Assembly (NCBI RefSeq): GCF_001547935.1
Contig: NZ_AP014635.1
Location: forward strand, 1,178,001 to 1,242,000
DNA length: 64,000 nt
Reading direction: 5' to 3'
Source: Vibrio tritonius
GTDB taxonomy: Bacteria; Pseudomonadota; Gammaproteobacteria; Enterobacterales; Vibrionaceae
Positions 19,211-29,613 of this stretch are shown in pieces. Numbering within the stretch: the stretch's first letter is position 1; every line of letters begins with the position of its first letter. A program made the translations under genes and the position numbers. Under the pieces are notes generated by a model that was given only the letters and a program-made list of their open reading frames with translations, was not told the DNA's origin and made no database searches.

Positions 19211-21324
19211 TGAGTCAAGAAGTGTATCAACTGTGTGGTACTCGCAGTCAGTTGATCGTGCAAGTGAGTGATGTCGCGGAGATTGTTTATTATGGTAAGC
19301 GTCTGCAACACAAAGTATCACTGACCGAATTAGCAGCCATTGCTCGGGCGATTCCTTATGGTCGTTTGGACGTCGATGTGCCAGTCTCCCTTAACCCGCA
19401 GCTGGCGAGAGGGGCATTTGGCTCTCCAGGATTAGAAGGGCATCGAAACGGGCTGGCGTGGGCGCCAGCGTTTACTCTGCAAGAGGTAAAGCAAGAAGAC
19501 ACTAAGCTGATCTTGGCCAGTCGTGACGAAACCGCCCAGTTAAGTCTGGTGGTTGAACTTGAACTTGATAGTGATGATGTGTTGCAGATGCGTCAAACGC
19601 TCACCAATGACGGTGAGCAAGGTTACAGTGTGACACGGTTAACCAATACTCTGCCGCTACCTGCCAGAGCCAATGAAGTGCTCTCTTACTTTGGTCGTTG
19701 GGTAAAAGAGTTTCAACAAACTCGCACCTTGATTGAGGCGGGCGGGTATATCCAAGAAAACCGCCGCGGTCGTACTTCTCATGAGCATTACCCTGCCTTA
19801 ATGGTGGGGCCGCAAGGCTTTGGCGAGCAAAATGGGGAAGTGTGGGGCGCTCATTTAGCATGGAGTGGTAACCACCGCATGCGGGTTGACGTGAAAGCGG
19901 ATGGGCGACGTGTGCTGCAAGCAGAAGCGCTGTATCTGCCGGGGGAAATTTACCTTCAGCCGGCTCAAAGCATCAGCACGCCGACCTTATATGTCAGTTA
20001 CAGCGCTGGTGGCTTAAATGGTATGAGCCAGCAATTTCACGAGCATGTACGTCACGCTATTTTGGGCGAACGCCTTACTAAGCCGCGCCCAGTTCATCTT
20101 AATACATGGGAAGGGATCTACTTTAAACATGATCCTGAGTACATTAAAAAGATGGCGACTGCCGCTGCTGAAATCGGAGTGGAACGATTTATTGTTGATG
20201 ATGGATGGTTTAAGGGGCGCGATGATGATACGTCATCCTTAGGCGATTGGTTTATTGACAAACAAAAGTACCCTGAAGGCATCCATGGGTTAATCGAACA
20301 TGTTCATGGGTTAGGAATGGAGTTTGGCTTGTGGTTTGAGCCAGAAATGATCAATAAACAGTCCGACTTATATCGCGCTCACCCCGACTGGCTGTTAGCG
20401 GTTGAAGGCTACGATGCGCCGACGGGGCGTCATCAGTATGTACTCGATTTACAGCAACAAGAGGTATTTGATTATCTCTTCGAGCGTTTGGATAGCTTTT
20501 TAACCAATTATCCGATTGATTACATTAAGTGGGATATGAACCGCGAAATCGTCCAGCCTGCACATCGAGATATGGCTTCAGGTATCGGCCAAGTGGAGCA
20601 ATACTATCGTTTGGTCGATAAACTGGTAGAAAAACACCCTGATGTGGATATTGAATCGTGCGCAGCTGGTGGCGGTCGAATTGATTTTGAAGTGCTGAAA
20701 CGGACCCACCGTTTTTGGGCGTCGGATAATAACGATGCACTGGAGCGGCAACAAATTCAACGTGGTATGAGCTACTTCTTCCCACCGGAAGTGATGGGGT
20801 CACATATTGGCGCAGAACACAGCCATACCACCAGACGCACTCATGCGCTTGGTATTCGCGGTTTAACGGCTATGCTCGGTCACATGGGGCTTGAGCTTGA
20901 TCCTGTCACCTTAAACGATGAGCAAAAAGCCGATTATCGACGTTATGTTGAGCTACATAAAACCTGGCGTGGCTTGTTGCATTCCGGTATCACTTATCGG
21001 CTATCCCTTGAAGACGGTAAAGCGCAACAAGGCGTGATGGTACTCAGTGAAGACCAAGAGTTAGGCTTAGTTAATATCACCCAAACGGCAATGGGCACTT
21101 ATTCCCTCTCTGGTGTATTGCGTCTACCGGGACTTGACCCGCAAGCAAGTTATCGAATTTGTGTGGTTGATGAGCCAGTTGGCCTTCATCAAATTGTCAA
21201 TCGACAACCGACGTGGATGAAAGAATCGACAGTGCTGACGGGGGAGTGGCTAGCTGAAGTTGGGCTGGCTATGCCGTTAATGGACCCAGAAACCGCGCTG
21301 CTGTTTTCACTAGAAAAAGAGTAG
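19210..21324 (+). CDS. GH36 alpha-galactosidase
   Basis: 704 residues, typical of RafA/Aga-type GH36 enzymes, with AGGAG just before the ATG and one-base overlap with lacZ. N-terminal beta-supersandwich, then the catalytic barrel with FIVDDGWFKGRDDD, nucleophile D442 in YIKWDMNRE, acid/base D506 in FWASDNNDALERQQ and ESCAAGGGRID; a C-terminal beta domain follows. It hydrolyses terminal alpha-galactose from melibiose or raffinose-type sugars. No signal peptide, so it acts on imported sugar. It completes a symporter / beta-galactosidase / alpha-galactosidase unit. Confidence 0.95.
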
Positions 21325-21403
21325 TGATTGTATCTGGCTGCTTCGATTCAAAGTAAGTTAAGAGATTCATAGCAAGATAAGCGATTCAGTTCAAAATAAG
21401 TAA

Positions 21404-21433
21404 AGAGGACGCGATGGCGTCCTCTCTGTTTTT
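21404..21433 (+). terminator. Rho-independent terminator after the alpha-galactosidase
   Basis: 9-bp stem AGAGGACGC / GCGTCCTCT with a GATG loop and a CTGTTTTT tail. The minus-strand reading also ends CTCTTTACTT, so it may serve the converging 21458-22582 gene too. Confidence 0.88.
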
Positions 21434-21457
21434 GCAGCTTTATCGACGCAGTGCTGA

Positions 21458-22582
21458 TTAAATCTTATCTACCACTTGCAATATTGCCGCAAGCGTATCT
21501 GCACCAAAGGCGCTACTGCGTTCTGGTGACCAACCATACAGCTCGTCAGGGTGGTTGTCGTTATCTTTAAACGGCATTTCAATGGTATAGGAAAGCACGT
21601 TAAATTGTTCGGCAACCCATTTTGAGCCAATCAGCAGGTTTGCCTCGCCCGGCGCATTTTTCGGGTAACCGTGCTCATCTTGAAACTCTGGGGTGATTGT
21701 TAATAACGCTTGTTTAAACAGCTGCTCTAAATTGGCAATACGTTGGTTGTAGCTAGGAACACCTTCGCTTCCCGCAACGAAGTTGTAGGGAAGGGCTTCA
21801 TCACCATGAATATCAAGGAACATGTCTAAGCCGGTTTGCAGCATACGTTCGCGAACGTAATAGACTTCAGGGCTTCGTTCGAGCGATGGGGTTTGCCATT
21901 CTCGGTTAAGGTTAACGCCAATCGCGTTGCAACGAAGGTGGCCACGAATACTGCCATCAGGATTCATGTTCGGCACAATATAGAACACGGCTTTGTCGAG
22001 CAGCGCTCGCGCTACGGTATCGGATTCATCTAATAAACGCTCGATTAAGCCTTCCATAAACCATTCGGCCATGGTTTCACCGGGGTGCTGGCGGGCGGTA
22101 ATCCAAATACGTTTTTTATCATCATCAGGTTCACCAATGGTCAGCAGCGACATGTCATTACCTTCAAGAGTTTGTCCGAGTGTCTCTAATTGACATAGGT
22201 AGCTCATTTGGGCTTGATGAATTAAATCTAAATGGCGTGAATAACTGTAAGGCGCAAAGTAGGCAAAATAGATTGACCCAAATTCGGGGATGAAGGTGGT
22301 GGTTAGTGTATCGCCATCAAATTCACAAGGAATTCGGAACCACTCTTGACGGTCATAGGAGGCGACCATGTCGTAGTTTTCCCACCCTTCAGGATAAGCC
22401 GATTGGGACAGGTTAAGCAGTTGAATACGATGTTGGACCTGTGCCGTTGTTTCTAAACGAAAGTGAAACCATTGGGCAAATTCAGATTGATTGTCTTTGG
22501 GTATGGTGAGTTGAATATTAAGTGGTTCTTCGGCGTGTACCACCTCGATATTACCACTTTCAAAATTGCTAAATATCTTCAT
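21458..22582 (-). CDS. M14-family zinc carboxypeptidase (cytosolic carboxypeptidase-like)
   Basis: 374 residues. An N-terminal beta-rich domain (about 1-120) is followed by an M14 catalytic domain. Zinc ligands are H166 and E169 in RQHPGET and H259 in DIHGDEA; the general base is E335 in TIEMPFKD; NPDGSIRGHLRCN supplies substrate-binding Arg/Asn. This is the arrangement of M14 cytosolic carboxypeptidase-like proteins, which trim C-terminal residues. No signal peptide. The bacterial substrate is not established. It is a single gene, convergent with the galactoside operon; the ribosome site is weak. Confidence 0.85.
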   Translation of the reverse strand: MKIFSNFESGNIEVVHAEEPLNIQLTIPKDNQSEFAQWFHFRLETTAQVQHRIQLLNLSQSAYPEGWENYDMVASYDRQEWFRIPCEFDGDTLTTTFIPEFGSIYFAYFAPYSYSRHLDLIHQAQMSYLCQLETLGQTLEGNDMSLLTIGEPDDDKKRIWITARQHPGETMAEWFMEGLIERLLDESDTVARALLDKAVFYIVPNMNPDGSIRGHLRCNAIGVNLNREWQTPSLERSPEVYYVRERMLQTGLDMFLDIHGDEALPYNFVAGSEGVPSYNQRIANLEQLFKQALLTITPEFQDEHGYPKNAPGEANLLIGSKWVAEQFNVLSYTIEMPFKDNDNHPDELYGWSPERSSAFGADTLAAILQVVDKI

Positions 22583-22796
22583 GGACGTGACTCAAAAATA
22601 AAAATTACCTCAAACTAACAAGATATCACGCACTTGAAAAGCGAATTCAAAGCGAAATTAGTTTGGCGTATTTTTAATCGAAAAATCTATTGTTTTCTTT
22701 GTAACCACCTCAGTACAATAGGAAATACGATTACCAATGTGGACCTTGTCTATGCCCGTTCTGGAGCTTGGAAGTTCATCACATTAAGGGGAGTGT

Positions 22797-24674
22797 GTGT
22801 TCAAGGAACGTATTTACTGGAAATTTATCACCAGCTTTTTTCTATTTGCTGTTTGCATTCTTTCTGTTTCTCTATATTTGCTTAGCCGACATGCAGAGTC
22901 ATTTATTCAGAATTCAATAGATGAAAGTACGCAGTTCCAACAAAATCGAGTGGACATGGTGGCTCGTTATTTTATGGAAGCGGGCACCATGCCAGTACAG
23001 AGTGTTGCTGGAAGTATTGAGTTGCATCGTTATTTCATGCATCACAATAATGATGATTTGTTAACGGTCAGTCATTGGATGGCAACGTCGGTTTCTTCAT
23101 CAACCAGTCAATATCGCGCTGAACTTTACGATCCAAAAGGTAATGTCTTAGTTGCTTACTATACCAACCGATTTAATCATGTTCGCCAAGATACACTTTC
23201 GGTTGGCCATTCACGTTTCGAACCAAATTCTTTGCACTGGGCAAAAGGACAGCGTGAGTATTACTCTCCAGTTACTCCGTCACAGGACTACTCGTTTCCG
23301 GATCACCCCAACAATCATGTCATGTTAGTGCTTTCTCCTGTAAAAAAGGCTGGATTTGGCGAAGTGATAGGGTATGTCGGGTTGTTTCTTGATATGGACA
23401 TGTTGCTGCGAGTTATGACAACCAATAATGCGTTAGATCTTTTTGTGGTTGATAAGCAGGGTTTTTTGATTGCTTCATCTACGGGTGATAATCAACATAA
23501 CTCAAAATCACTACGCTTTACTACTGCGGTTGGTTTGCCTGCATCTATCTCAAATAAACAACTACATGATATAGGATGGGCGAGTCATTCAGTTGCGGCA
23601 ATTAACAACAACCAAGGAATCACGCTTTATAGTCGTGCTGCTCAGTCTTTTCTCGACGAGCGTAACGAAGAAATCCACGATTACATCATTGATATTTCTT
23701 TGGTCGTCTTGCTCTTTTCTGCGGTGTTTGGATCGTTATTGGCTATCAGTCCATCCCGCATGGTGTCGAGTTTAAAACGAGTATCAAAAGAGCGGAATCA
23801 ATATTTAAAGATTATGGACCAGTATGTCCCGGTGATAGAAACCGATCTATTGGGTGTGGTTACTAATTGTAATACGGCGTTTTCTATTTTGAGCGAATAC
23901 CCGCGTGAAGACTTAATTGGTCAGCGAGCAAGTATTTTGAGTTTTGGGCAGAACACTCACCAAAGTTCAGATATGTGGGATACCTTGAGTCGGCGCCTGT
24001 CGTGGCAGGGAGAGTTTCATAACGTTACTCGAAGTGGCCGTGAATTCTGGCTATTTAGCACCGTCATTCCTATTTATAAAAACGGTAAGTTAACAGGATA
24101 TATGTCGGTTTCAACCGATAAAACCGAGAAAAAGCGTCTCGAACTGCTCGCAGAAATGGACTCTCTAACCGAAATTTATAATCGTGCCAAATTAGATAAA
24201 TGTTTAGCTCAAGAGCAGGCTCGCTCGCGGCGCTATGGTACATTTTTTTCCGTTATCATGCTGGATGTCGACTTTTTTAAGCGTGTGAATGACACCTATG
24301 GGCATTTAACGGGGGATAAGGTATTACATCAATTGGCGATTATGCTTAACAACAGCACGAGAGTGGTTGATGAAGTCGGGCGTTGGGGTGGCGAGGAGTT
24401 TATGATCGTATGCCCTGAAACTACACTGCAAGATGCTGAAATTTTAGCGGAGAAAGTGCGAGCATCGGTTGAAAGCTTTACCTTCCCCGAAGTAGGAAGA
24501 ATTACCGTAAGCCTTGGAGTGGCAATGTATGAAGCGCCTCTTGAGTTAGAGAGAACCATCGCTGAAGCGGACTTCTATCTTTATGAAGCTAAAAAGCTTG
24601 GGCGCAATCGTGTCGCTAGCCGGTTATCAAAAATAACTTCACTTAAAACTGTAGGAAACGTAATACAAAAGTAA
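22797..24674 (+). CDS. Membrane sensor diguanylate cyclase (Cache-like, PAS, GGDEF)
   Basis: 625 residues, GTG start after AAGGGGAG. TM1 at about 9-29, a periplasmic sensor of about 260 residues that looks Cache-like, TM2 at about 292-315, a PAS domain (about 340-450), then GGDEF. The active-site motif GGEEF is at 531-535. RVVD at 522-525 sits five residues before it, the inhibitory c-di-GMP I-site. It should therefore make c-di-GMP and be product-inhibited. The ligand of the periplasmic domain is unknown. It stands alone between promoters, with a terminator shared with the converging aldo/keto reductase. Confidence 0.92.
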   Translation: MFKERIYWKFITSFFLFAVCILSVSLYLLSRHAESFIQNSIDESTQFQQNRVDMVARYFMEAGTMPVQSVAGSIELHRYFMHHNNDDLLTVSHWMATSVSSSTSQYRAELYDPKGNVLVAYYTNRFNHVRQDTLSVGHSRFEPNSLHWAKGQREYYSPVTPSQDYSFPDHPNNHVMLVLSPVKKAGFGEVIGYVGLFLDMDMLLRVMTTNNALDLFVVDKQGFLIASSTGDNQHNSKSLRFTTAVGLPASISNKQLHDIGWASHSVAAINNNQGITLYSRAAQSFLDERNEEIHDYIIDISLVVLLFSAVFGSLLAISPSRMVSSLKRVSKERNQYLKIMDQYVPVIETDLLGVVTNCNTAFSILSEYPREDLIGQRASILSFGQNTHQSSDMWDTLSRRLSWQGEFHNVTRSGREFWLFSTVIPIYKNGKLTGYMSVSTDKTEKKRLELLAEMDSLTEIYNRAKLDKCLAQEQARSRRYGTFFSVIMLDVDFFKRVNDTYGHLTGDKVLHQLAIMLNNSTRVVDEVGRWGGEEFMIVCPETTLQDAEILAEKVRASVESFTFPEVGRITVSLGVAMYEAPLELERTIAEADFYLYEAKKLGRNRVASRLSKITSLKTVGNVIQK

Positions 24675-24694
24675 GACTATTTTCCTATAAAAAT

Positions 24695-24722
24695 GGCAGT
24701 GGTAATCACTGCCTCATTTCTT
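24695..24722. terminator. Bidirectional terminator between the cyclase and aldo/keto reductase
   Basis: Stem GGCAGTG / CACTGCC with GTAAT loop, followed by TCATTTCTTATT on the plus strand and A/T-rich sequence on the minus strand. Confidence 0.65.
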
Positions 24723-24730
24723 ATTACATG

Positions 24731-25570
24731 TTAACGCATTTGCAGTCGACCACCACGAGCGTTAGAGGGCATCGGAAATGCCTCTTCTAAGAGCTGAAGG
24801 TCTTGGTGAGAAAGGGTCAAATTGGCTGCATCTAAATTCGCTTTCACTCTTTCTTCATGAGTTGATTTCGGAATAGCAATCACGCCTTGTTGAGCCAGTA
24901 ACCAAGCTAATGCTATTTGAGCCGTTGTGGCATTATGGCGTTCAGCTAGCTGGCTTAGTACCGGATGTTGTAGCAAGTGGCCTTGGTCGAGTGGGCAATA
25001 GGCCATCAACGAAATGTGTTTACTCTCCATAAAAGGCTTCAGTGCATAATCTGCTTCGCGACGTTTCAGGTTATAAAGAACTTGGTTGGTTGCTGTCATT
25101 CCAAGGTGGTCTTCATCACACCACTCTTGCATGTCGTCAAGGTCAAGGTTGCTGACACCATAATCGATGATTTTGCCCTGTTCTCGCAGTTGATAGAGCG
25201 CTTCTAAGGTTTCGGTAAAAGGCACCGAGCCGCGCCAGTGCAACAGATACAAATCCAAGTGATCGGTGTTTAAGCGGCGTAGTGAGCGTTCACAAGCTGC
25301 AATCACCTGTTTGCGACCGGCATGATGAGGATAGAACTTGCTGACCAGATAAATGTTGTCACGATAACCACGCATGGCTTCACCGGTAATCAGTTCGGCT
25401 TCGCCTTCACCATACATTTCCGCAGTATCAATAAGCTTGGCGCCGTACTCAATGCCAAAACGTAATGCGGCGACTTCTTGCTGGCGTTGGGATTTGTTTT
25501 CACCCATATACCAAGTGCCTAGCCCTAAGCTTGGAATCCGTTTTTGTGAGGGGAGTTGAATGTCTGCCAT
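24731..25570 (-). CDS. Aldo/keto reductase
   Basis: 279 residues forming the NAD(P)H-dependent AKR barrel. The catalytic tetrad is visible: D48 and Y53 in IDTAEMYGEGEAE, K78 in LVSKFY, H111 in LLHWRG. The C-terminal cofactor motif is IPKSTHEERVKANLDA. It resembles E. coli YeaE, which reduces methylglyoxal-type carbonyls; the actual substrate here cannot be told. AGGAG lies 5 bp before the ATG. It is a single gene, convergent with the diguanylate cyclase. Confidence 0.92.
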   Translation of the reverse strand: MADIQLPSQKRIPSLGLGTWYMGENKSQRQQEVAALRFGIEYGAKLIDTAEMYGEGEAELITGEAMRGYRDNIYLVSKFYPHHAGRKQVIAACERSLRRLNTDHLDLYLLHWRGSVPFTETLEALYQLREQGKIIDYGVSNLDLDDMQEWCDEDHLGMTATNQVLYNLKRREADYALKPFMESKHISLMAYCPLDQGHLLQHPVLSQLAERHNATTAQIALAWLLAQQGVIAIPKSTHEERVKANLDAANLTLSHQDLQLLEEAFPMPSNARGGRLQMR

Positions 25571-25842
25571 GGGATCTCCTGTGTCGTAACGTTCGATATC
25601 TACGTCCGCGATGTGCGTAACCGTGTCAATAAGACGCGATGGTCCTATTGTATCGGTTACTGTTTCTATTTTGCTATGGGGCTTGCAACAATTCGTACTT
25701 CTTTCAACCTAGGCATTTTTGTGCTGATGAACAAATAGCCCTAGTAAACAAATAGCGCTGGTTCACGTTTGGTGCAGATTGACAAATAGGTGACTAACCA
25801 GACTTTGCACATGTCTCTTGCGTTTTAGGGGAGCGACTCAAT

Positions 25843-25868
25843 AAAAAAAGCACCGCTGTGTGCGGTGC
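25843..25868 (-). terminator. Rho-independent terminator of the pst operon
   Basis: On the minus strand, GCACCGC / GCGGTGC stem followed by seven T residues, 36 bp after the pstB stop. The neighbouring 25571-25842 stretch shows no gene. Confidence 0.88.
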
Positions 25869-25903
25869 CTTTCTTGTTGAACCAACGGTAGTCTTTATTG
25901 AGA

Positions 25904-26731
25904 TTAACCGAAATGACCACCTACGTAATCGGCTGTCATGGTTTGATCTGGTGAGTTAAAGATCTTCTCTGTAGGAGCAAACTCAATCAACTTACCAAGA
26001 TGCATAAACGCAGTGTAGTCTGAGATACGTTTTGCTTGTTGCATGTTGTGCGTCACGATAACAATGGTGAAGTCACGACGTAGCTTAGTAATCAGCTCTT
26101 CAATACCTTGCGTGGCAATCGGGTCAAGAGCGGAAGTGGGTTCATCCATCAGTAATACTTCTGGTTTCAGTGCGATAGCACGCGCGATACACAGACGTTG
26201 TTGCTGACCGCCAGAAAGACCCGCCGCATCAGTGTGCAACTTGTCTTTTACCTCTTTCCACAAACGACCTTGCTCTAACGCTTGTTGCACGCGTTCGTCC
26301 ATTTCTTTCTTCGATAAGCTCTCTTTTAGACGCAAACCAAAGGCGATGTTTTCATAGATGCTCATCGGAAATGGGGTCGGTTTTTGGAAAATCATACCGA
26401 CTTCGCCGCGTAGCTGGTTAAGGTCGTAGTTACCATCAAGAATGTTAGTGTCATCTAACATGATGGTGCCCTTAGCAGACTGTTTCGGGTAGAGCTTATA
26501 AATACGGTTTAGTGTGCGAAGCAAGGTCGATTTACCACAACCAGACGGACCAATAATAGCGGTAACGCGGTTTTTATAAATCGGCATATTGATGTCGAAC
26601 AAGGCTTGTTTGCCTTCACCGTAGAAGAAGTTCAGACCTTCAACACTCATACGTTTTTCTGATGCAACAGTGCTGTTTGTTTCTGCTGCATTTTCACGAA
26701 TTGCTTGAGGTTCAATAAACGAGGTCATCAT
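25904..26731 (-). CDS. pstB: Phosphate ABC transporter ATPase PstB
   Basis: 275 residues with an N-terminal extension of about 30 residues before the conserved [11 protein letters not shown] start. Walker [10 protein letters not shown] (61-69), Q-loop [13 protein letters not shown], signature [14 protein letters not shown], Walker [14 protein letters not shown]. It drives inner-membrane phosphate import with PstCA. Last gene of pstSCAB, 2 bp after pstA. No phoU follows, unlike the E. coli pst operon. Confidence 0.97.
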   Translation of the reverse strand: MMTSFIEPQAIRENAAETNSTVASEKRMSVEGLNFFYGEGKQALFDINMPIYKNRVTAIIGPSGCGKSTLLRTLNRIYKLYPKQSAKGTIMLDDTNILDGNYDLNQLRGEVGMIFQKPTPFPMSIYENIAFGLRLKESLSKKEMDERVQQALEQGRLWKEVKDKLHTDAAGLSGGQQQRLCIARAIALKPEVLLMDEPTSALDPIATQGIEELITKLRRDFTIVIVTHNMQQAKRISDYTAFMHLGKLIEFAPTEKIFNSPDQTMTADYVGGHFG

Positions 26732-26733
26732 AG

Positions 26734-27567
26734 TTACCGCCTGTTAATTAATGCTGGGATGGAACGTGAAAGAATGTTGAGCGCTAGGATTGTCGTTGTA
26801 ATGATCAGTGCACCTGTCCACGCCAAGTTATTCCACGTTTCATATGGGCTCATCGCCAAGTTGTAAATCGTTACTGGTAGGTTTGCCATTGGGCCAGCCA
26901 TATCCAGAGACATAAATGAGTTACTTAATGAGGTAAACAGCAAAGGTGCTGTTTCACCCGAGATACGCGCAAAAGAGAGCAGAATACCGGTCACGATACC
27001 TGCGCCCACGCTGCGATAGCTCAGTGCTGTGGTCACTTTCCACATCGGAGCACCGATACCTGCGCCAGCTTCGCGTAAGCTAGGTGGCACCAATTTCAGC
27101 ATCTCTTCTGTGGTTGAAATGATCATTGGCAAAGCAATGATCGCGAGTGCAATTGCACCTGCCCAACCAGAGAAGTGATGAAATGGCGCTACAAACAATA
27201 AGTAAACAAACAGACCAATCAGAATCGATGGTGATGACATCAACATGCCGTTCATAAAACGAATGGTGTCAGCAACTTTAGATTCTTTACCGAATTCCGC
27301 TAACCATGTACCGGCAAGAACACCGATTGGTATCGCGATAAGGATGCCAAGCACGCTGATCATCAAAGAGCCAACAATCGCATTCGCTAGGCCACCATCG
27401 GTATCGCCTGGAGCAGGCAGGGACTTAGTGAAGACGTCTAGGTTAAGTGCGGCGGTGCCTTTACTGATCAAGCTGTACATGATGGCAGCAAGAATAAATA
27501 GGCCGATTGTGGTTGCGGCAAAACATGCAGCTTTGAATAGCCAGTTTTTGAATTTACGTGCTTTCAT
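26734..27567 (-). CDS. pstA: Phosphate ABC transporter permease PstA
   Basis: 277 residues, six membrane helices expected. It has the permease EAA-type loop ([16 protein letters not shown]) and the conserved segment [14 protein letters not shown]. Its ATG overlaps the pstC stop by one base (TAATG), giving translational coupling. It forms the channel with PstC. Confidence 0.95.
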   Translation of the reverse strand: MKARKFKNWLFKAACFAATTIGLFILAAIMYSLISKGTAALNLDVFTKSLPAPGDTDGGLANAIVGSLMISVLGILIAIPIGVLAGTWLAEFGKESKVADTIRFMNGMLMSSPSILIGLFVYLLFVAPFHHFSGWAGAIALAIIALPMIISTTEEMLKLVPPSLREAGAGIGAPMWKVTTALSYRSVGAGIVTGILLSFARISGETAPLLFTSLSNSFMSLDMAGPMANLPVTIYNLAMSPYETWNNLAWTGALIITTTILALNILSRSIPALINRR

Positions 27568-28538
27568 TATGCCACCTTACTTTTGCGTAATTGCAAACGG
27601 GCATAGCCCATCACAAGGAATGTCACGATAAACAGCACAAGGCCTAGTGCCATTAGCGATGCCATTTTGATGCCATCTGCTTCGTTGAACTGGTTTGCAA
27701 TGGTCGCGGAGATCGACGTTGCTGGCATAAACAGTGACGAGTTGATGTCTTGCGAGTTACCAATGACAAACGTCACTGCCATGGTTTCGCCAAGCGCACG
27801 ACCAAGGGCCAGAATAAACGCACCAAAAACCGAGCTTTTGATAGATGGCAATAGAATGTGGCTAATCACTTCGTAGGTGTTTGCGCCTATGCCGTATGAC
27901 GATTCACGCAGTACATTAGGTACTGTGCTCAATGCATCTTTAATTAGCGATGTCATGATTGGCAGAATCATGAACGAAAGAATAATACCTGCTGTTAATA
28001 AGCCTTGTCCGAGTGGTGCACCGCTAAACAGCGGGCCAATCACAGGAATAACACTCATGTGCTCAATCATCCACATTTGTGGACCTTCAGCAAACCAAGG
28101 TGCAAATACAAATAGGCCCCACATACCGTAGATGATACTTGGAACAGCAGAGAGCAACTCAATCGCTAAACCAACCGGATAAGAGATCCATTTTGGAAGT
28201 AGCTCAGAGAGTGTAATCGCAATCGCAATACCAATCGGTGTTGCAATAATGACTGCGATGATCGAAGAAACTAAAGTGCCATAAAGGGCGTTACCCGCGC
28301 CGAAGACAAAATTAATAGGATCCCATTCTGTACTGAAGATAAAACTAAGACCGAATTCCTGTACTGCTGGCATTGCTCCGCCTACTAACGTAGCGAAGAT
28401 AGCGGCCATCATTACAGTGATCAGCAAGGCGGTACTGAAACTACCTTGTTTAAAACAACGATCATAAATAGCGTGAGAAGCATTCACAGATTCATACCGT
28501 TTAAAATAAAAAGGAAATACGACCTCTGATGTCATCAC
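27567..28538 (-). CDS. pstC: Phosphate ABC transporter permease PstC
   Basis: 323 residues, multi-spanning. Conserved PstC segments include AIELLSAVPSIIYGMWGLFVF, taken as a family signature, and ALGRALGETMAVTFVIGN. The start at 28538 (two adjacent ATGs) lacks a clear ribosome site, so initiation may be a few codons downstream, for example GTG at codon 18. It lies 40 bp after pstS in the same operon. Confidence 0.95.
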   Translation of the reverse strand: MMTSEVVFPFYFKRYESVNASHAIYDRCFKQGSFSTALLITVMMAAIFATLVGGAMPAVQEFGLSFIFSTEWDPINFVFGAGNALYGTLVSSIIAVIIATPIGIAIAITLSELLPKWISYPVGLAIELLSAVPSIIYGMWGLFVFAPWFAEGPQMWMIEHMSVIPVIGPLFSGAPLGQGLLTAGIILSFMILPIMTSLIKDALSTVPNVLRESSYGIGANTYEVISHILLPSIKSSVFGAFILALGRALGETMAVTFVIGNSQDINSSLFMPATSISATIANQFNEADGIKMASLMALGLVLFIVTFLVMGYARLQLRKSKVA

Positions 28539-28578
28539 CAGAGGCCATTTAAAAATTTACTACTTTAGACTCTGGCGA

Positions 28579-29613
28579 TTAGTAAACTGCTTTACCGTTC
28601 GCTTTGATGTCTTTTGACCACATGTCATTAACCATGCTTACTACTGATTTAGGCATTGGTACATAACCTAGGCCAGTCGCTAGTTCACCGTGTTTGTAAC
28701 CCCATTCGAAGAACTTCAACACTTCTTTCGCGTTGTCAGCATTCGCTTGGTCTTTGTACATCAAGATGAAAGTAGCAGCCGTCATTGGCCATGATTTAGC
28801 GCCTGGTTGGTTGTTTAGGTCAACAGCAAAACCAGGTGCTGAGTTCCAATCTGCGTTTGCTGCAGCGGCTTGGAATGTTTCTAGGCTTGGCTCAACAAAT
28901 TTACCTGCACTGTTTTTCATTGCAGTGTACACAAGTTTGTTTTGTTCAGCGTATGCGTATTCAACGTAGCCGATTGCACCAGGAGTACGTTTTACAAGGT
29001 TTGCAACGCCAGCGTTACCTTTACCACCTAGGTTAGTTGCCGCTTTTGGCCATACAACTTCTTTACCTTGACCTACTTTTTCTTTCCAGTCGGTGCTTAC
29101 TTTTGCTAGGTAACCTGTGTAGTTGAATGACGTGCCTGAAGCATCAGAACGGTGAACAGTCACAATCGCTTGGTGAGGAAGAGTTAAAGATGCGTTGTCG
29201 ACTTTAACTGCTTTATCGTCCCAGTATTTAACTTTGCCTAGGTAGATATCTGCTAGCAACTCGCCAGAGATTTTAAGCTCGCCTGCTTTAATTCCTTTTA
29301 CGTTCACAACTGGAACGATAGAGCCCATAACGGCAGGGAATTGTACCAAGCCGATTTTCTTCAGTTGCGTTTCGCTTAGCGGAGCATCAGAAGCACCAAA
29401 ATCAACAGTTTTTGCAGAGATTTGTTTGATACCACCGCCAGAACCGATTGCTTGATAGTTCAGTTTCACACCAGTTGCTGATTGGTATTCTTTCGCCCAT
29501 TTCATGTAAACAGGGTATGGGAATGTTGCGCCTGCACCGTTGATAGTTGTATCTGCAAATGCACCTGCAGATAACATGGTTAGTGAAGCAGCTAATACCG
29601 CAAGTTTTTTCAT
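28579..29613 (-). CDS. pstS: Periplasmic phosphate-binding protein PstS
   Basis: 344 residues from ATG 29613; the frame stays open 40 codons further but MKKLAVLAASLTMLSAGAFA is a clean Sec signal peptide, cleaved before DTTING. Phosphate-binding segments are visible: NGAGATFPYPVY, IGSGGGIKQI, GASDAPLS, HRSDASGTSFN. It captures phosphate and hands it to PstCA. First gene of pstSCAB, presumably under PhoB; only a weak Pho-box-like sequence is seen upstream. Confidence 0.96.
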   Translation of the reverse strand: MKKLAVLAASLTMLSAGAFADTTINGAGATFPYPVYMKWAKEYQSATGVKLNYQAIGSGGGIKQISAKTVDFGASDAPLSETQLKKIGLVQFPAVMGSIVPVVNVKGIKAGELKISGELLADIYLGKVKYWDDKAVKVDNASLTLPHQAIVTVHRSDASGTSFNYTGYLAKVSTDWKEKVGQGKEVVWPKAATNLGGKGNAGVANLVKRTPGAIGYVEYAYAEQNKLVYTAMKNSAGKFVEPSLETFQAAAANADWNSAPGFAVDLNNQPGAKSWPMTAATFILMYKDQANADNAKEVLKFFEWGYKHGELATGLGYVPMPKSVVSMVNDMWSKDIKANGKAVY

